Below, piece by piece: positions 1 to 8,771 of a stretch of DNA of 64,000 nt (its first letter is position 1; each line of letters begins with the position of its first letter). The position numbers and the translations under genes are program-made. Source of the DNA: Marinomonas algicola (lineage in GTDB: Bacteria; Pseudomonadota; Gammaproteobacteria; Pseudomonadales; Marinomonadaceae); contig NZ_CP061941.1 of NCBI RefSeq assembly GCF_014805825.1, positions 3,224,001-3,288,000 of the forward strand, read 5' to 3'. A model generated the notes under the pieces. The model was not told the origin of the DNA. It worked only from the letters and a program-made list of their open reading frames with translations, and searched no databases.

Positions 1-2601
1 CGGTTCTTTCCAAAAGCGCGCCACAAGACAACGTAACAAAAGAATTTGTACTAATGCCATTCTTGGGTGTGGCGGCATTTCAAAACCGCGAAACTCTAGC
101 AAACCTTGTCGACCGCTTGATGTCCCTGCTGCATACAATTTATCGATACAGAACTCGGAGCGATGCGTATTACCTGTGATGTCTATCAGTAGGTTGCGCA
201 TTAAACGGTCGGCAAGCCAAGGTTCTTGTACAAAACCATCAGGCATTTCTTGAAAAGCAATTTCCATTTCGTACATCATCTCATCACGACCTTCATCAGG
301 ACGCGGCGCTTGACTGGTTGGTCCAATAAACATACCTGAGAACAAGTACGAAAGACCTGGATGATGCTGCCAAAAAGTGACTAAACTACGAAGCAAATCT
401 GGCTTTCTTAAAATTGGACTGTCTGTAGGAGTTAAGCCACCAAGAGTAATATGATTACCACCCCCTGTTCCCGTATGACGCCCATCGATCATAAACTTCT
501 CTGTTCCTAAGCGACATTGGCGCGCTTCTTCATATAGAAGTTCGGTGTTATGAACCATCTCATCCCAGTTAGACGCTGGGTGGATATTGACCTCAATGAC
601 ACCTGGATCAGGAGTAATCTGGAAACGCTGAAGACGAGCGTCTCTTGGAGGTTCATAACCTTCAATAATGAGAGGTAAAGACAATTTCGCCGCCACTGTC
701 TCAAGAGCATGCAGCAACTCAACATAATGTTCTAGTTGTTGGACCGGTGGTAAAAATACATGCAATTTGCCATCACGAGGTTCAATACATAAAGCGGTAC
801 GAATGACTTCTTTATAGGCTTTTTGCTTGGGTACTTTCGTTTCATTCACATCAACATCTTGATTCGACTTTCTCAAAGAAGACATCATAGAGCGTGGATC
901 ACGAGCAGGAGGAACAGTCGAAACTAATGGTTGTCTAGGCTCAAACGGGTCTCTTTCGGGTTTAACGTCTTCTTCAGCAAGCGCTGGCAAAGAGTTTAAA
1001 GGCAAACGATAACCAAGTGGCGAATCTCCCGGAATAAGAGTTAACACATCCCTTCTCATTGGCCAATCAGAACTTTCCCAACCTGTCCCAACATCTAAAG
1101 GCTGAAGAGGTAATACAAAACCAGTAGGCGTATTTAAACCGCGAGTTAGCAATTTAGCTAAACGACGACGATCTAAACTGTCTGTTAAATCCGCTTTAGT
1201 TGGGTCAACATTTTCAGGAAGAGATTGCTCCATCCAAAGATAATGTAATGTATCTTCATAGGCCGGATTTAAGTAAGCGTCATCAAGTTTCAATACTTCA
1301 CACAAAGCCTGACCAAAACGTTTGGCATCGGCTGCATCGTGTTTATAATCCTTGTCGACTCGAGCCAATAAATCTGTATTATGCCAAAGTGGTTTATCAT
1401 CAAGACGCCAGAAGCAACCTAATGCCCAACGAGGAACTTCTTCACCTGGATACCATTTTCCTTGACCGTAATGCAACATACCTTCAGGAGCAAAACGTTT
1501 TTTCAAACGTAGTAAAAGGTCTTTTGCTAATTTTAATTTATCTTTCCCCAGCGCTTCGGTATTCCATTGAGCGGAGTCCATATCATCTATCGAAACAAAT
1601 GTCGGCTCCCCCCCCATAGTCAATCGAACATCACCCTCAATTAGCTCTTCATCAACAGCATCACCTAACGCTTTGATATCCAACCAATCCCCGTCAGAAT
1701 ACGGCTTGGTAACACGTGGATCTTCAAGAATACGAGTAACCACATTAGAGTAGCTAAACTCGGTTTCACATTTATCAGTAAAACCCGTAATTGGCGCGGC
1801 AGAAACCGGGTCAGGAGTACAAGCGAGTGGGATATGTCCTTCACCTGCAAACAAGCCCGACGTTGGATCAAGACCAACCCAACCAGCACCAGGTAAGAAA
1901 ACTTCACACCATGCATGTAAATCGGTAAAGTCTTCTTCTGGGCCAGACGGGCCATCTAACGCTTTTACATCCGAGGTTAACTGCACTAGATACCCTGAAG
2001 CAAAACGAGCCGCCAAACCACAATGCCTAAAGATTTGAATCAACAACCAAGATGTATCTCGACAAGAGCCTTTAGCCAGTTCCAACGTTTCTTCACTTGT
2101 CTGAACACCTGGTTCTAGACGAATTCCATAACCAATATCTTGTGAAAGCTTGGTATTGACCATCACTAAGAAATCATTGATGGGCATCTCATCTTTAGGA
2201 ATACTCTGAGCGTATTCTTTTAATAAAGGTCCTGATTCGATTATTTCTAAATAGGGTTTAAGCTCTTTTTGTAACTGGTCATCGTATGCAAAGGGATAAC
2301 TTTCTGCGTACTTCTCAACAAAGAAATCGAATGGGTTAATCACCGTCATATCGGCAATAACTTCAACTTCAAAGGTTAAAGTGTCTGTTTTTTCAGGGAA
2401 AACAAGCCTTGATTGAAAATTCCCAAATGGATCCTGCTGCCAATTTAAAAAGTGGTTTTCAGGTGTTACTTTCAATGAGTAACTGTGTATGTGAGTACGT
2501 GAGTGTGGTGCTGGACGCAAACGTAAAATATGCGGTGCAACGTTTACATGGCGGTCAAACTTGTACTCTGTCTTGTGCTGTAGAGCAACACGAATAGTCA
2601 A
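1..2601 (-). CDS. Transglutaminase-like / DUF2126 protein (C-terminus beyond left edge)
   Basis: The reading frame is open from position 2601 to the window edge (867 codons) with no stop, so the protein is truncated here only by the window. The N-terminal part has a bacterial transglutaminase fold with a visible triad: Cys180 (in GSCRDTSW), His229 (in DLHAWCEV) and Asp245 (in GLDPTSG). From about residue 290 the DUF2126 region follows, with the segment LTMGGEPTFVSIDD. The start is TTG at 2601, chosen because it overlaps the TGA stop of the preceding gene and has AGGAG 8 bases upstream. It is the third gene of a co-directional unit with alpha-E and ATP-grasp genes, a known conserved neighbourhood. 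Function is not established; a role in peptide or amide-bond chemistry is inferred from the partners. Confidence 0.93.
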   Translation of the reverse strand, partial: MTIRVALQHKTEYKFDRHVNVAPHILRLRPAPHSRTHIHSYSLKVTPENHFLNWQQDPFGNFQSRLVFPEKTDTLTFEVEVIADMTVINPFDFFVEKYAESYPFAYDDQLQKELKPYLEIIESGPLLKEYAQSIPKDEMPINDFLVMVNTKLSQDIGYGIRLEPGVQTSEETLELAKGSCRDTSWLLIQIFRHCGLAARFASGYLVQLTSDVKALDGPSGPEEDFTDLHAWCEVFLPGAGWVGLDPTSGLFAGEGHIPLACTPDPVSAAPITGFTDKCETEFSYSNVVTRILEDPRVTKPYSDGDWLDIKALGDAVDEELIEGDVRLTMGGEPTFVSIDDMDSAQWNTEALGKDKLKLAKDLLLRLKKRFAPEGMLHYGQGKWYPGEEVPRWALGCFWRLDDKPLWHNTDLLARVDKDYKHDAADAKRFGQALCEVLKLDDAYLNPAYEDTLHYLWMEQSLPENVDPTKADLTDSLDRRRLAKLLTRGLNTPTGFVLPLQPLDVGTGWESSDWPMRRDVLTLIPGDSPLGYRLPLNSLPALAEEDVKPERDPFEPRQPLVSTVPPARDPRSMMSSLRKSNQDVDVNETKVPKQKAYKEVIRTALCIEPRDGKLHVFLPPVQQLEHYVELLHALETVAAKLSLPLIIEGYEPPRDARLQRFQITPDPGVIEVNIHPASNWDEMVHNTELLYEEARQCRLGTEKFMIDGRHTGTGGGNHITLGGLTPTDSPILRKPDLLRSLVTFWQHHPGLSYLFSGMFIGPTSQAPRPDEGRDEMMYEMEIAFQEMPDGFVQEPWLADRLMRNLLIDITGNTHRSEFCIDKLYAAGTSSGRQGLLEFRGFEMPPHPRMALVQILLLRCLVARFWKEP

Positions 2602-3542
2602 GCCGCTTCTCCTTTATCAAATGAAAACCAACTCTCAGTAATGTTAGAACTGAGCTGAATAATACCGATCTGCAATTCGTTTAAATAATCTCTGAACTTC
2701 ATGTCAAGATCATCGGAACTGGTAATTTCAAAATCCATTTCTTTTAGCGCATTCAATGACTCTAAAACAGCGTCACCATGCGGTAACTTATTGACGGCCA
2801 AAAGCATTTCATCAAAACAAAAACTCACAGAACGAGGGAAGTAGGCATCATTCAGCATGAATCTAGCCACTTTTGCTCCGCTAATAGATGTTCTCACAGT
2901 ACGACGGTAATTAAGATACGCACTTTGGGATTTTAGCACTTTAGACCACAACACCTGAGCCAAAGCCAATCGTTCTTCTTCCTGATGTTGTAACATCAAA
3001 GACACAGCCGCATCCAATACTCGAGTGGTCATATCAGAGCGCTCAACATTACGACCTAAAAGAACAAATTGCCATGTTGCATCACGACTCATTGTACCGG
3101 CTAATAAGCCATTAATGGTCTGGCAACCCTCAATAATTCTCGTCAAAAATGTATGTCGGTCTGATCGATTAATGCCTTTTTTGATATTAGTTCGAGCATA
3201 GATATCTAGCTCATTGATCAGCTCCCATGTGGCTTCAGGAACCACATCTCTTGTGGTACGAATATTCTCACGCACCATTTTAAGGGATGACAGCATAGAA
3301 CTTGAGTTTGTGTCATCTTCTAACATAAACTTTAAAACGTTTTTTTCGTCTTGAACCTTATACCTTTCGTGAAACAATTCAGTGCTACCATTAATTTTAA
3401 CCAAATTATACCAGCTAATATCAACGCCTTTAGGTAAGTCATACATCATATTGTCGTAAACACTTACTAGGCGTGCAATGTTTTCAACACGTTCAACATA
3501 ACGCGCACTCCAATAAATACGTTCAGCAACTCGTGATAACAT
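2598..3542 (-). CDS. Alpha-E domain protein (DUF403)
   Basis: The 314-residue product begins MLSRVAERIYWSARYVERVE, the characteristic opening of the alpha-E family, an all-helical domain of unknown biochemical role. ATG at 3542 is preferred over further upstream in-frame starts because the family opening begins exactly there and the upstream stretch lies inside the ATP-grasp gene. The ATG lies one base after the ATP-grasp stop codon, and the stop overlaps the TTG of the DUF2126 gene, so the three are almost certainly translated from one message. Alpha-E proteins are regularly found with circularly permuted ATP-grasp and transglutaminase genes; a modification or ligation role is inference only. 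Confidence 0.92.
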   Translation of the reverse strand: MLSRVAERIYWSARYVERVENIARLVSVYDNMMYDLPKGVDISWYNLVKINGSTELFHERYKVQDEKNVLKFMLEDDTNSSSMLSSLKMVRENIRTTRDVVPEATWELINELDIYARTNIKKGINRSDRHTFLTRIIEGCQTINGLLAGTMSRDATWQFVLLGRNVERSDMTTRVLDAAVSLMLQHQEEERLALAQVLWSKVLKSQSAYLNYRRTVRTSISGAKVARFMLNDAYFPRSVSFCFDEMLLAVNKLPHGDAVLESLNALKEMDFEITSSDDLDMKFRDYLNELQIGIIQLSSNITESWFSFDKGEAA

Positions 3543-3543
3543 A

Positions 3544-4998
3544 TTATTTCGCCTCCAAATCAACAATCCAAGTGTCTTTACTGCCACCGCCTTGAGATGA
3601 GTTAACAACAAGTGAGCCTTTTTTCATTGCAACACGAGTCAACCCACCAGTAGTCACATAAGTATCTTTGCTTTGTAGAATAAAAGGCCGTAAATCCAAA
3701 TGCCTTGGTTCTATCAGTCCCTTACCCACTAACGTTGGCGATGTGGAAAGCTTTAATGTTGGTTGTGCAATGTAATTACGAGGATTCGCTTTAATTAAAT
3801 CAGCAAAAATTGCCTGATCCTTTTTGGTTGAATGCGGCCCGACAAGCATACCATAACCACCAGATTCATTTGCTGGTTTCACCACTAGCTGGTCTAGGTT
3901 AGCTAAAACGTATTCTCTTTGTTCTGGGTCATCACATAGAAACGTTTCAACATTGGCCAGAATCGGCTCTTCATTAAGGTAGTATCGAATTATGTCAGGC
4001 ACATAGGCATACACCACTTTATCATCAGCCACACCGGCTCCCGGTGCGTTTGCTAAAGCAACATTCCCCTTTTGCCAAGCCCTCATCAACCCCGGAACAC
4101 CCAATACTGAAGTTGGATCAAACGCTTCTGGATCAATAAAAAGGTCATCAATACGACGATAAATCACATCCACGCGCTCTGGGCCTGAAATGGTTTTCAT
4201 ATAAACACAATCATCATCGGCAACAAATAAATCGCTACCTTCGACTAACTCGGCTCCCATCTGCTGAGCAAGAAATGCATGTTCAAAATAAGCTGAATTA
4301 AATATTCCAGGAGTTAATACGACAATTTCAGGAACTTCTATGTCTCTAGGAGACAGGGCGGCTAACATATCAAAAAGCTTAGAGGTGTAATCATCAACCG
4401 GTAAAATTGTATCGTTTTCAAAAAGCTCAGGTAATACTCGCTTTGTAATGGCTCTATTTTCGAGCATATAAGAAACGCCTGAAGGAACGCGCAAATTATC
4501 TTCTAGTACGTAAAACTGTCCCTCACCTGCTCGCACCAAATCAGTGCCACAAATATGGGCCCAAACACCAAAAGGTGGCGAGATGCCAACACATTCTGGT
4601 CTAAAGTTTTTCGATTCTTTTATGATGTGTTCTGGAATGATGCCATCTTTAATGACATTTTGATCGTGGTAAAGATCATCTATGAAAAGGTTCAGCGCAT
4701 TCAGTCTTTGCTTTAATCCTGCATCGGCGATTTTCCAGTCCGCGGCTGATATTGTTCTTGGGATAATATCAAAAGGCCAAGCTCTATCAATATTTCCTTC
4801 TTCTGTATAAACCGTAAAACTCACGCCCATTTCTTGAATGGTCGCTTCGGCAAGTAATCTCCTTTTCTCTAATTCATCACCTTCAAGTGATGATAAATAG
4901 TTCACTAATTTTTTAGATGGCGCCCTTGGTTCTTGCTTCTCGTTGATGAGTTCATCAAAAAAATTATTAGAATCGTACTCTTTCCAATTTATTTCCAT
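3544..4998 (-). CDS. Circularly permuted ATP-grasp family protein
   Basis: The 484-residue protein matches the circularly permuted ATP-grasp type 2 family. Recognisable blocks are the segment EDNLRVPSGVSYMLENR in the first half, and VVKPANESGGYGMLVG followed by RNYIAQPTLKLSTSP and LDLRPFIL in the second half, which would form the nucleotide-binding and catalytic region. Relatives are predicted carboxylate-amine ligases. It is the first gene of the unit with alpha-E and transglutaminase/DUF2126; 244 bp of AT-rich non-coding DNA separates it from folE. No substrate can be named from the sequence. Confidence 0.92.
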   Translation of the reverse strand: MEINWKEYDSNNFFDELINEKQEPRAPSKKLVNYLSSLEGDELEKRRLLAEATIQEMGVSFTVYTEEGNIDRAWPFDIIPRTISAADWKIADAGLKQRLNALNLFIDDLYHDQNVIKDGIIPEHIIKESKNFRPECVGISPPFGVWAHICGTDLVRAGEGQFYVLEDNLRVPSGVSYMLENRAITKRVLPELFENDTILPVDDYTSKLFDMLAALSPRDIEVPEIVVLTPGIFNSAYFEHAFLAQQMGAELVEGSDLFVADDDCVYMKTISGPERVDVIYRRIDDLFIDPEAFDPTSVLGVPGLMRAWQKGNVALANAPGAGVADDKVVYAYVPDIIRYYLNEEPILANVETFLCDDPEQREYVLANLDQLVVKPANESGGYGMLVGPHSTKKDQAIFADLIKANPRNYIAQPTLKLSTSPTLVGKGLIEPRHLDLRPFILQSKDTYVTTGGLTRVAMKKGSLVVNSSQGGGSKDTWIVDLEAK

Positions 4999-5186
4999 AC
5001 ATCTTAGCCCTCTTATTATGAATGCTCAGGCTTGAGCCTAATCGGCACGTCATTTTTTATTTATTTACACTATTCATGAGTTTTATAATAAGAACAATTA
5101 ACCCATTCAAAAAATATAATCAACTTAATTATCTCATTGATTTATAAGAAGCAATTATCAGGCCATAGCGTAAATACGTTAAAAAT

Positions 5187-5216
5187 CAAAAAAGTAGCTC
5201 TGTCGACACTACTTTG
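5187..5216 (-). terminator. Probable intrinsic terminator of folE
   Basis: Read on the minus strand just after the folE stop, a 7-bp stem (AAAGTAG / CTACTTT) with an 11-base loop is followed directly by a run of T. Position and T-run fit a rho-independent terminator, though the stem is short and AT-rich. Confidence 0.55.
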
Positions 5217-5242
5217 AATAAAAGTAAGACTAAGTTGTATTT

Positions 5243-5926
5243 TTATCGGGCTAAGAATTCAGCTCTGGTTTTATCGCTTGATTTAAACAATCCCCCTAGC
5301 GCTGTCGTTTGTGTTGAAGAGCTTGCATCCATGACACCTCTTGCTTTAACACAATAATGTGTTGCGACAATACTGACGGCCACGTTATCTGTTTCAAGCA
5401 ACGTTTGTAGTGTCACTAAAATCTGCTGAGTCAAGCGCTCCTGAACCTGTGGCCGTTGACCAAAAAAACGCACAATTCGATTTATCTTAGATAAACCAAT
5501 TATTTTATTTTTTGGTAAATACGCGACTTTGGCCAAACCATCAATAGTGACAAAATGATGTTCGCATGTGCTGGTAAAGCTAATATCACATACCTTTACC
5601 ATCTCATCGACTTTCATCTTGTTATCAATCACTGTAATTTTAGGAAACTGGTCATAGTCCAATCCTGAAAAAATTTCTTTAACGTACATTTTAGCGATGC
5701 GATGAGGTGTTTCTGCCAAACTGTCATCAGACAAATCTAAACCAAGAGTCGTTACAACATCTTCAAATGCATGCTTAATACGCTGATATTTTTCTTCAGA
5801 AGTTAAGCCATTATCAATCATAGGTGTTTCCAGCCCATGCTTAATTAAAGCCTCTTTAACTTTTAACGCTTCAACAGACGGTCCAACAGAAAGCGAATTA
5901 GTAAGAGTAGTTGTCGCTGTTTGCAT
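5243..5926 (-). CDS. folE: GTP cyclohydrolase I (FolE, type I)
   Basis: FolE converts GTP to 7,8-dihydroneopterin triphosphate, the first step of folate/pterin synthesis, in the cytosol. The 227-residue length matches the family (E. coli 222). Visible are the zinc/active-site block TSTCEHHFVTIDG, the SKINRIVRFF segment and RPQVQERLTQQI, all hallmark type I sequences, and the late Cys in THYCVKARGVMD. The start is ATG. It appears to be a single-gene unit, with a likely terminator downstream and about 150 bp before the next gene upstream. Confidence 0.97.
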   Translation of the reverse strand: MQTATTTLTNSLSVGPSVEALKVKEALIKHGLETPMIDNGLTSEEKYQRIKHAFEDVVTTLGLDLSDDSLAETPHRIAKMYVKEIFSGLDYDQFPKITVIDNKMKVDEMVKVCDISFTSTCEHHFVTIDGLAKVAYLPKNKIIGLSKINRIVRFFGQRPQVQERLTQQILVTLQTLLETDNVAVSIVATHYCVKARGVMDASSSTQTTALGGLFKSSDKTRAEFLAR

Positions 5927-6075
5927 ATTAAATTTCCTAACAAGACTGAAATGTGGCGTAGCATCAGATCATCAAATGAAATGAGCCTTTCTCATATTGT
6001 ACCGTTGAAAGCACTATAAGTTCACCACATTCTGTTAAGAGATCACATCTTGAAAACAAAAACTCACGACATAAG

Positions 6076-7137
6076 TTAAGCTGACGCAATAATATCAAGG
6101 TTTACATCATGATCCATTGCATAGACTTGTGACCATAACTCTTTGGCCATATCTTCTACTGGAGTCAATGCGCCCTCTGAAAGCCACTGAGCTAGATAAG
6201 CGGCTGTGTCTGGATAGTCGACTTGTACAGGAATCTGAGTGTCTAGCCACAAGCGAATCCCTTCTGCCGTCAGTTCATCCGTGGCTTGAGCCAAACCAAG
6301 CATTTCTAAAGCAATTGCATTTGAATGCTGTTCAACCTGACCTTTTAAAGGCTTTACTAAAATTCGTTTACCTAACGCCAATGCTTCTGAATTAAGCTCA
6401 AATCCAGCGTTACACAACACGGATTGACTTAATCGTAAATTTTTTTGAAACCTATCTAAACCAAATGGATAGACAGTGACGTTTCCATACTGACCAGGTT
6501 CAACATCTTTGCAATGTAATAGAAACTCAAACTCCTTAATCGTTCTTAAAAGATCAATGACAAGTAAAGACATTTCAAACGGTAGATAAACCAGCACTTT
6601 TCGAGGGTCCACTGACGACTTTGCGCCATGACTTAATACAATTGGAGGCAAAATAGGGTAGTTAAAATGACTCCAATGAAGGCCTACCTGTTTATTTGAA
6701 GGGGCAAACCATTTAAATAAATAAGCCGCCCATTGGCTTTTATACCTCGGAATATCAAAAGAGAAAGCATATTGATGACCGATCCCAATACACTCTCTTC
6801 CACTTAATTTCGCCGCCCAGGCTACTATAGGTTCAAAATCAGAGACGAACAAATCGTATTGAGTAAGATCGATGCCTTTAACGTCTTTAATAAATTGTTT
6901 TGTTTTTACTTTTTTCAGTGTATTAAAAAGATCCAGCGACCCATTACTAGATTGAAACGTAAGGCCAGCCTTCACTTTATAGTCACCAAACGCTTCCATA
7001 TCGAAAAAGTCTTTCGACTCTCTTCCTGAAAATAGATACGTAACTTCAACCCCTAATTGTTTCAACAAGGGGGCTAATGCACGAGCTCGTGAGATATGAC
7101 CATTACCTGTCGCTTGAACACCATACAATATTTTCAC
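6076..7137 (-). CDS. MurG-like glycosyltransferase, MJ1255/VC2487 family
   Basis: The 353-residue protein opens MKILYGVQATGNGHISRARA, the glycine-rich GxGHxxRA loop of GT-B enzymes related to MurG, and later has the sugar-nucleotide region around CNAGFELNSEALALGKRI. This matches the MJ1255/VC2487 glycosyltransferase-like family, whose acceptor is unknown. The start is GTG at 7137, overlapping the stop of the upstream PAP2 gene by four bases (GTGA), which implies translational coupling. Pairing with a lipid phosphatase suggests envelope glycolipid or polyprenyl-linked sugar metabolism; this is inference. Confidence 0.88.
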   Translation of the reverse strand: MKILYGVQATGNGHISRARALAPLLKQLGVEVTYLFSGRESKDFFDMEAFGDYKVKAGLTFQSSNGSLDLFNTLKKVKTKQFIKDVKGIDLTQYDLFVSDFEPIVAWAAKLSGRECIGIGHQYAFSFDIPRYKSQWAAYLFKWFAPSNKQVGLHWSHFNYPILPPIVLSHGAKSSVDPRKVLVYLPFEMSLLVIDLLRTIKEFEFLLHCKDVEPGQYGNVTVYPFGLDRFQKNLRLSQSVLCNAGFELNSEALALGKRILVKPLKGQVEQHSNAIALEMLGLAQATDELTAEGIRLWLDTQIPVQVDYPDTAAYLAQWLSEGALTPVEDMAKELWSQVYAMDHDVNLDIIASA

Positions 7138-7652
7138 CCGACAACCCCCTCAACAACAATGAAAGCACAACCCGATCCGAGCAAGGCACCTACCAAGGTA
7201 TCAGTAGGAAAATGCACTCCTAAAAACACCCTTGATAGAGCCACATTTAGAGCCCAAAAATACCAACAAAGATTCAGTCCAGGTAGCCATTCAGACAAAA
7301 AATACGCCATCAAAAAAGCACCAGAAGTATGCCCAGATGGGAATGAAAAATGATCAGCAGGTCGAATAAAGCTTTTAAAATCATCTAATGCTTCTGCGGG
7401 TCTACTTCGCTTAAAACCATTCTTCGCTATAAAATAAATACCGCGTTCTATAGCAAATGAACAGAGCAAGAGAACAACCCATTGTGATTGCCCATAAAAA
7501 AACAAAAGAAAAGTGATGAAGAGATAAATAGGGCCGTCTGCCGTAAACGAAATACAGCGACTAATATTTGCAAGAAAAGCTCGTCGTTTACGAGCCATAC
7601 ACCAACAAAAAGCCAACACATCTAGGTGATGAATTTGTTTTAATACCGCCAT
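7134..7652 (-). CDS. PAP2-family membrane phosphatase
   Basis: This 172-residue integral membrane protein carries all three PAP2 signature blocks: K-x6-RP (KNGFKRSRP), PSGH (SFPSGHTSGAF) and SR-x5-H-x3-D (SRVFLGVHFPTD), with hydrophobic helices between them. The family dephosphorylates lipid phosphates such as undecaprenyl pyrophosphate, phosphatidate or phosphatidylglycerol phosphate at the membrane. It overlaps the glycosyltransferase gene by four bases, so the two are probably co-expressed and may act on the same lipid-linked intermediate. Confidence 0.92.
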   Translation of the reverse strand: MAVLKQIHHLDVLAFCWCMARKRRAFLANISRCISFTADGPIYLFITFLLFFYGQSQWVVLLLCSFAIERGIYFIAKNGFKRSRPAEALDDFKSFIRPADHFSFPSGHTSGAFLMAYFLSEWLPGLNLCWYFWALNVALSRVFLGVHFPTDTLVGALLGSGCAFIVVEGVVG

Positions 7653-7754
7653 AAATAGTGTCTCAAGTTCAAACTTTATTCAGACTAAAATAAAATAATG
7701 ACAAGAAAAGGACACTAAAATGACATTTCTATGACCACACAAATTGTGTAGAGG

Positions 7755-8750
7755 CTACAACCAACCCGTAAGCGTTACGCCAAGACCTATGCTTTGAGTT
7801 TTGTTATTGTAGTCAAGTAACGACTGCCCATACCCATTAAAATACTGGATATAACCACGAATTTTCCCCCATACTGGAAACGTAAATCCTAATTGAACCG
7901 CTCCTTTATTATCGGTTCGCAAATTATTCCGCACCATTAAATCGATACTATAATCATCAATAACATGCACCACCCCTAACTCACCATAGCCTAAGTATTT
8001 TTCAATATTAGGGTTATCGTCATCTTTCTTCTTTTCAGGGATCCGATACCAAGGTTTAATCGACAAAATTGTATTCTCATGCTCAAAAATAAACTCAGCA
8101 AAAATACGATTCCAAGAACGTGAAAAAGGCTCTACTCGACCGTTTGATTGATGATTTATGCCTAAACTTACGTATTTAGGCATAAAATAACTCTCACCCT
8201 TAACCTCATAAAGTAGAAAAGCTTCCGGTTCATGGTTTGTATCCCTAAAAGGAGCGGATATCTCTGAATTATAAGCCTGCCAATAAGCCTGTTGCGTATA
8301 AGCAAACCATAAGCTGGTATCGGTATTAAAAACATTATTAGAGACAGGGAACTTCAAGCTAATTTGAAATTTAAATTCCACACTGTCTAAGCTTTCATCG
8401 GATAAAGTACTTTCCGATTGGTTACGCGAGTTTGGATTATGAGTATAAGCCAAAGGCAGAAAGTAATTTGGCTTATGAGGTGTAATGACAAAAGGGTTTG
8501 ATGTTGTTGCATTTTCTCTACGAATTCGCTGTTCCAGCAAACCATCAGATAGCTTAGCTCGTTCACTAATAGATAAGGGCTGCTCAGGCTCATCGCCTAA
8601 ATTCTCTAAAGCAGGAGAAATAGTCTCAATGAAGGAAGCTTCTTTTGTATTTTTACCTTCTTTTCCCTGTTTTGAAGCGTCTTCAGCAAAACTAGGAAAA
8701 GCAAAAGAGCACGCGACAAACAAAATAACTTTATTAATCATAATTTTCAT
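7755..8750 (-). CDS. pldA: Outer-membrane phospholipase A (OMPLA)
   Basis: The 331-residue precursor has a signal peptide ending near residue 22 (FPSFA-ED), an acidic/basic linker, then a beta-barrel region. The catalytic triad of OMPLA is visible: His200 and Ser202 in NHQSNGR and Asn214 in SRSWNR. The enzyme hydrolyses phospholipids displaced to the outer leaflet of the outer membrane. The N-terminal linker of about 75 residues before the barrel is longer than in E. coli PldA. It lies 21 bp downstream of the GGDEF-EAL gene on the same strand and may be co-transcribed with it. Confidence 0.93.
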   Translation of the reverse strand: MKIMINKVILFVACSFAFPSFAEDASKQGKEGKNTKEASFIETISPALENLGDEPEQPLSISERAKLSDGLLEQRIRRENATTSNPFVITPHKPNYFLPLAYTHNPNSRNQSESTLSDESLDSVEFKFQISLKFPVSNNVFNTDTSLWFAYTQQAYWQAYNSEISAPFRDTNHEPEAFLLYEVKGESYFMPKYVSLGINHQSNGRVEPFSRSWNRIFAEFIFEHENTILSIKPWYRIPEKKKDDDNPNIEKYLGYGELGVVHVIDDYSIDLMVRNNLRTDNKGAVQLGFTFPVWGKIRGYIQYFNGYGQSLLDYNNKTQSIGLGVTLTGWL

Positions 8751-8771
8751 ACTTTTTTAACAAGGAATGGC

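Noticed and set aside
1200..1619. 139-residue plus-strand frame near the left edge
   Set aside because: Antisense to the DUF2126 gene, which is open across the whole region.
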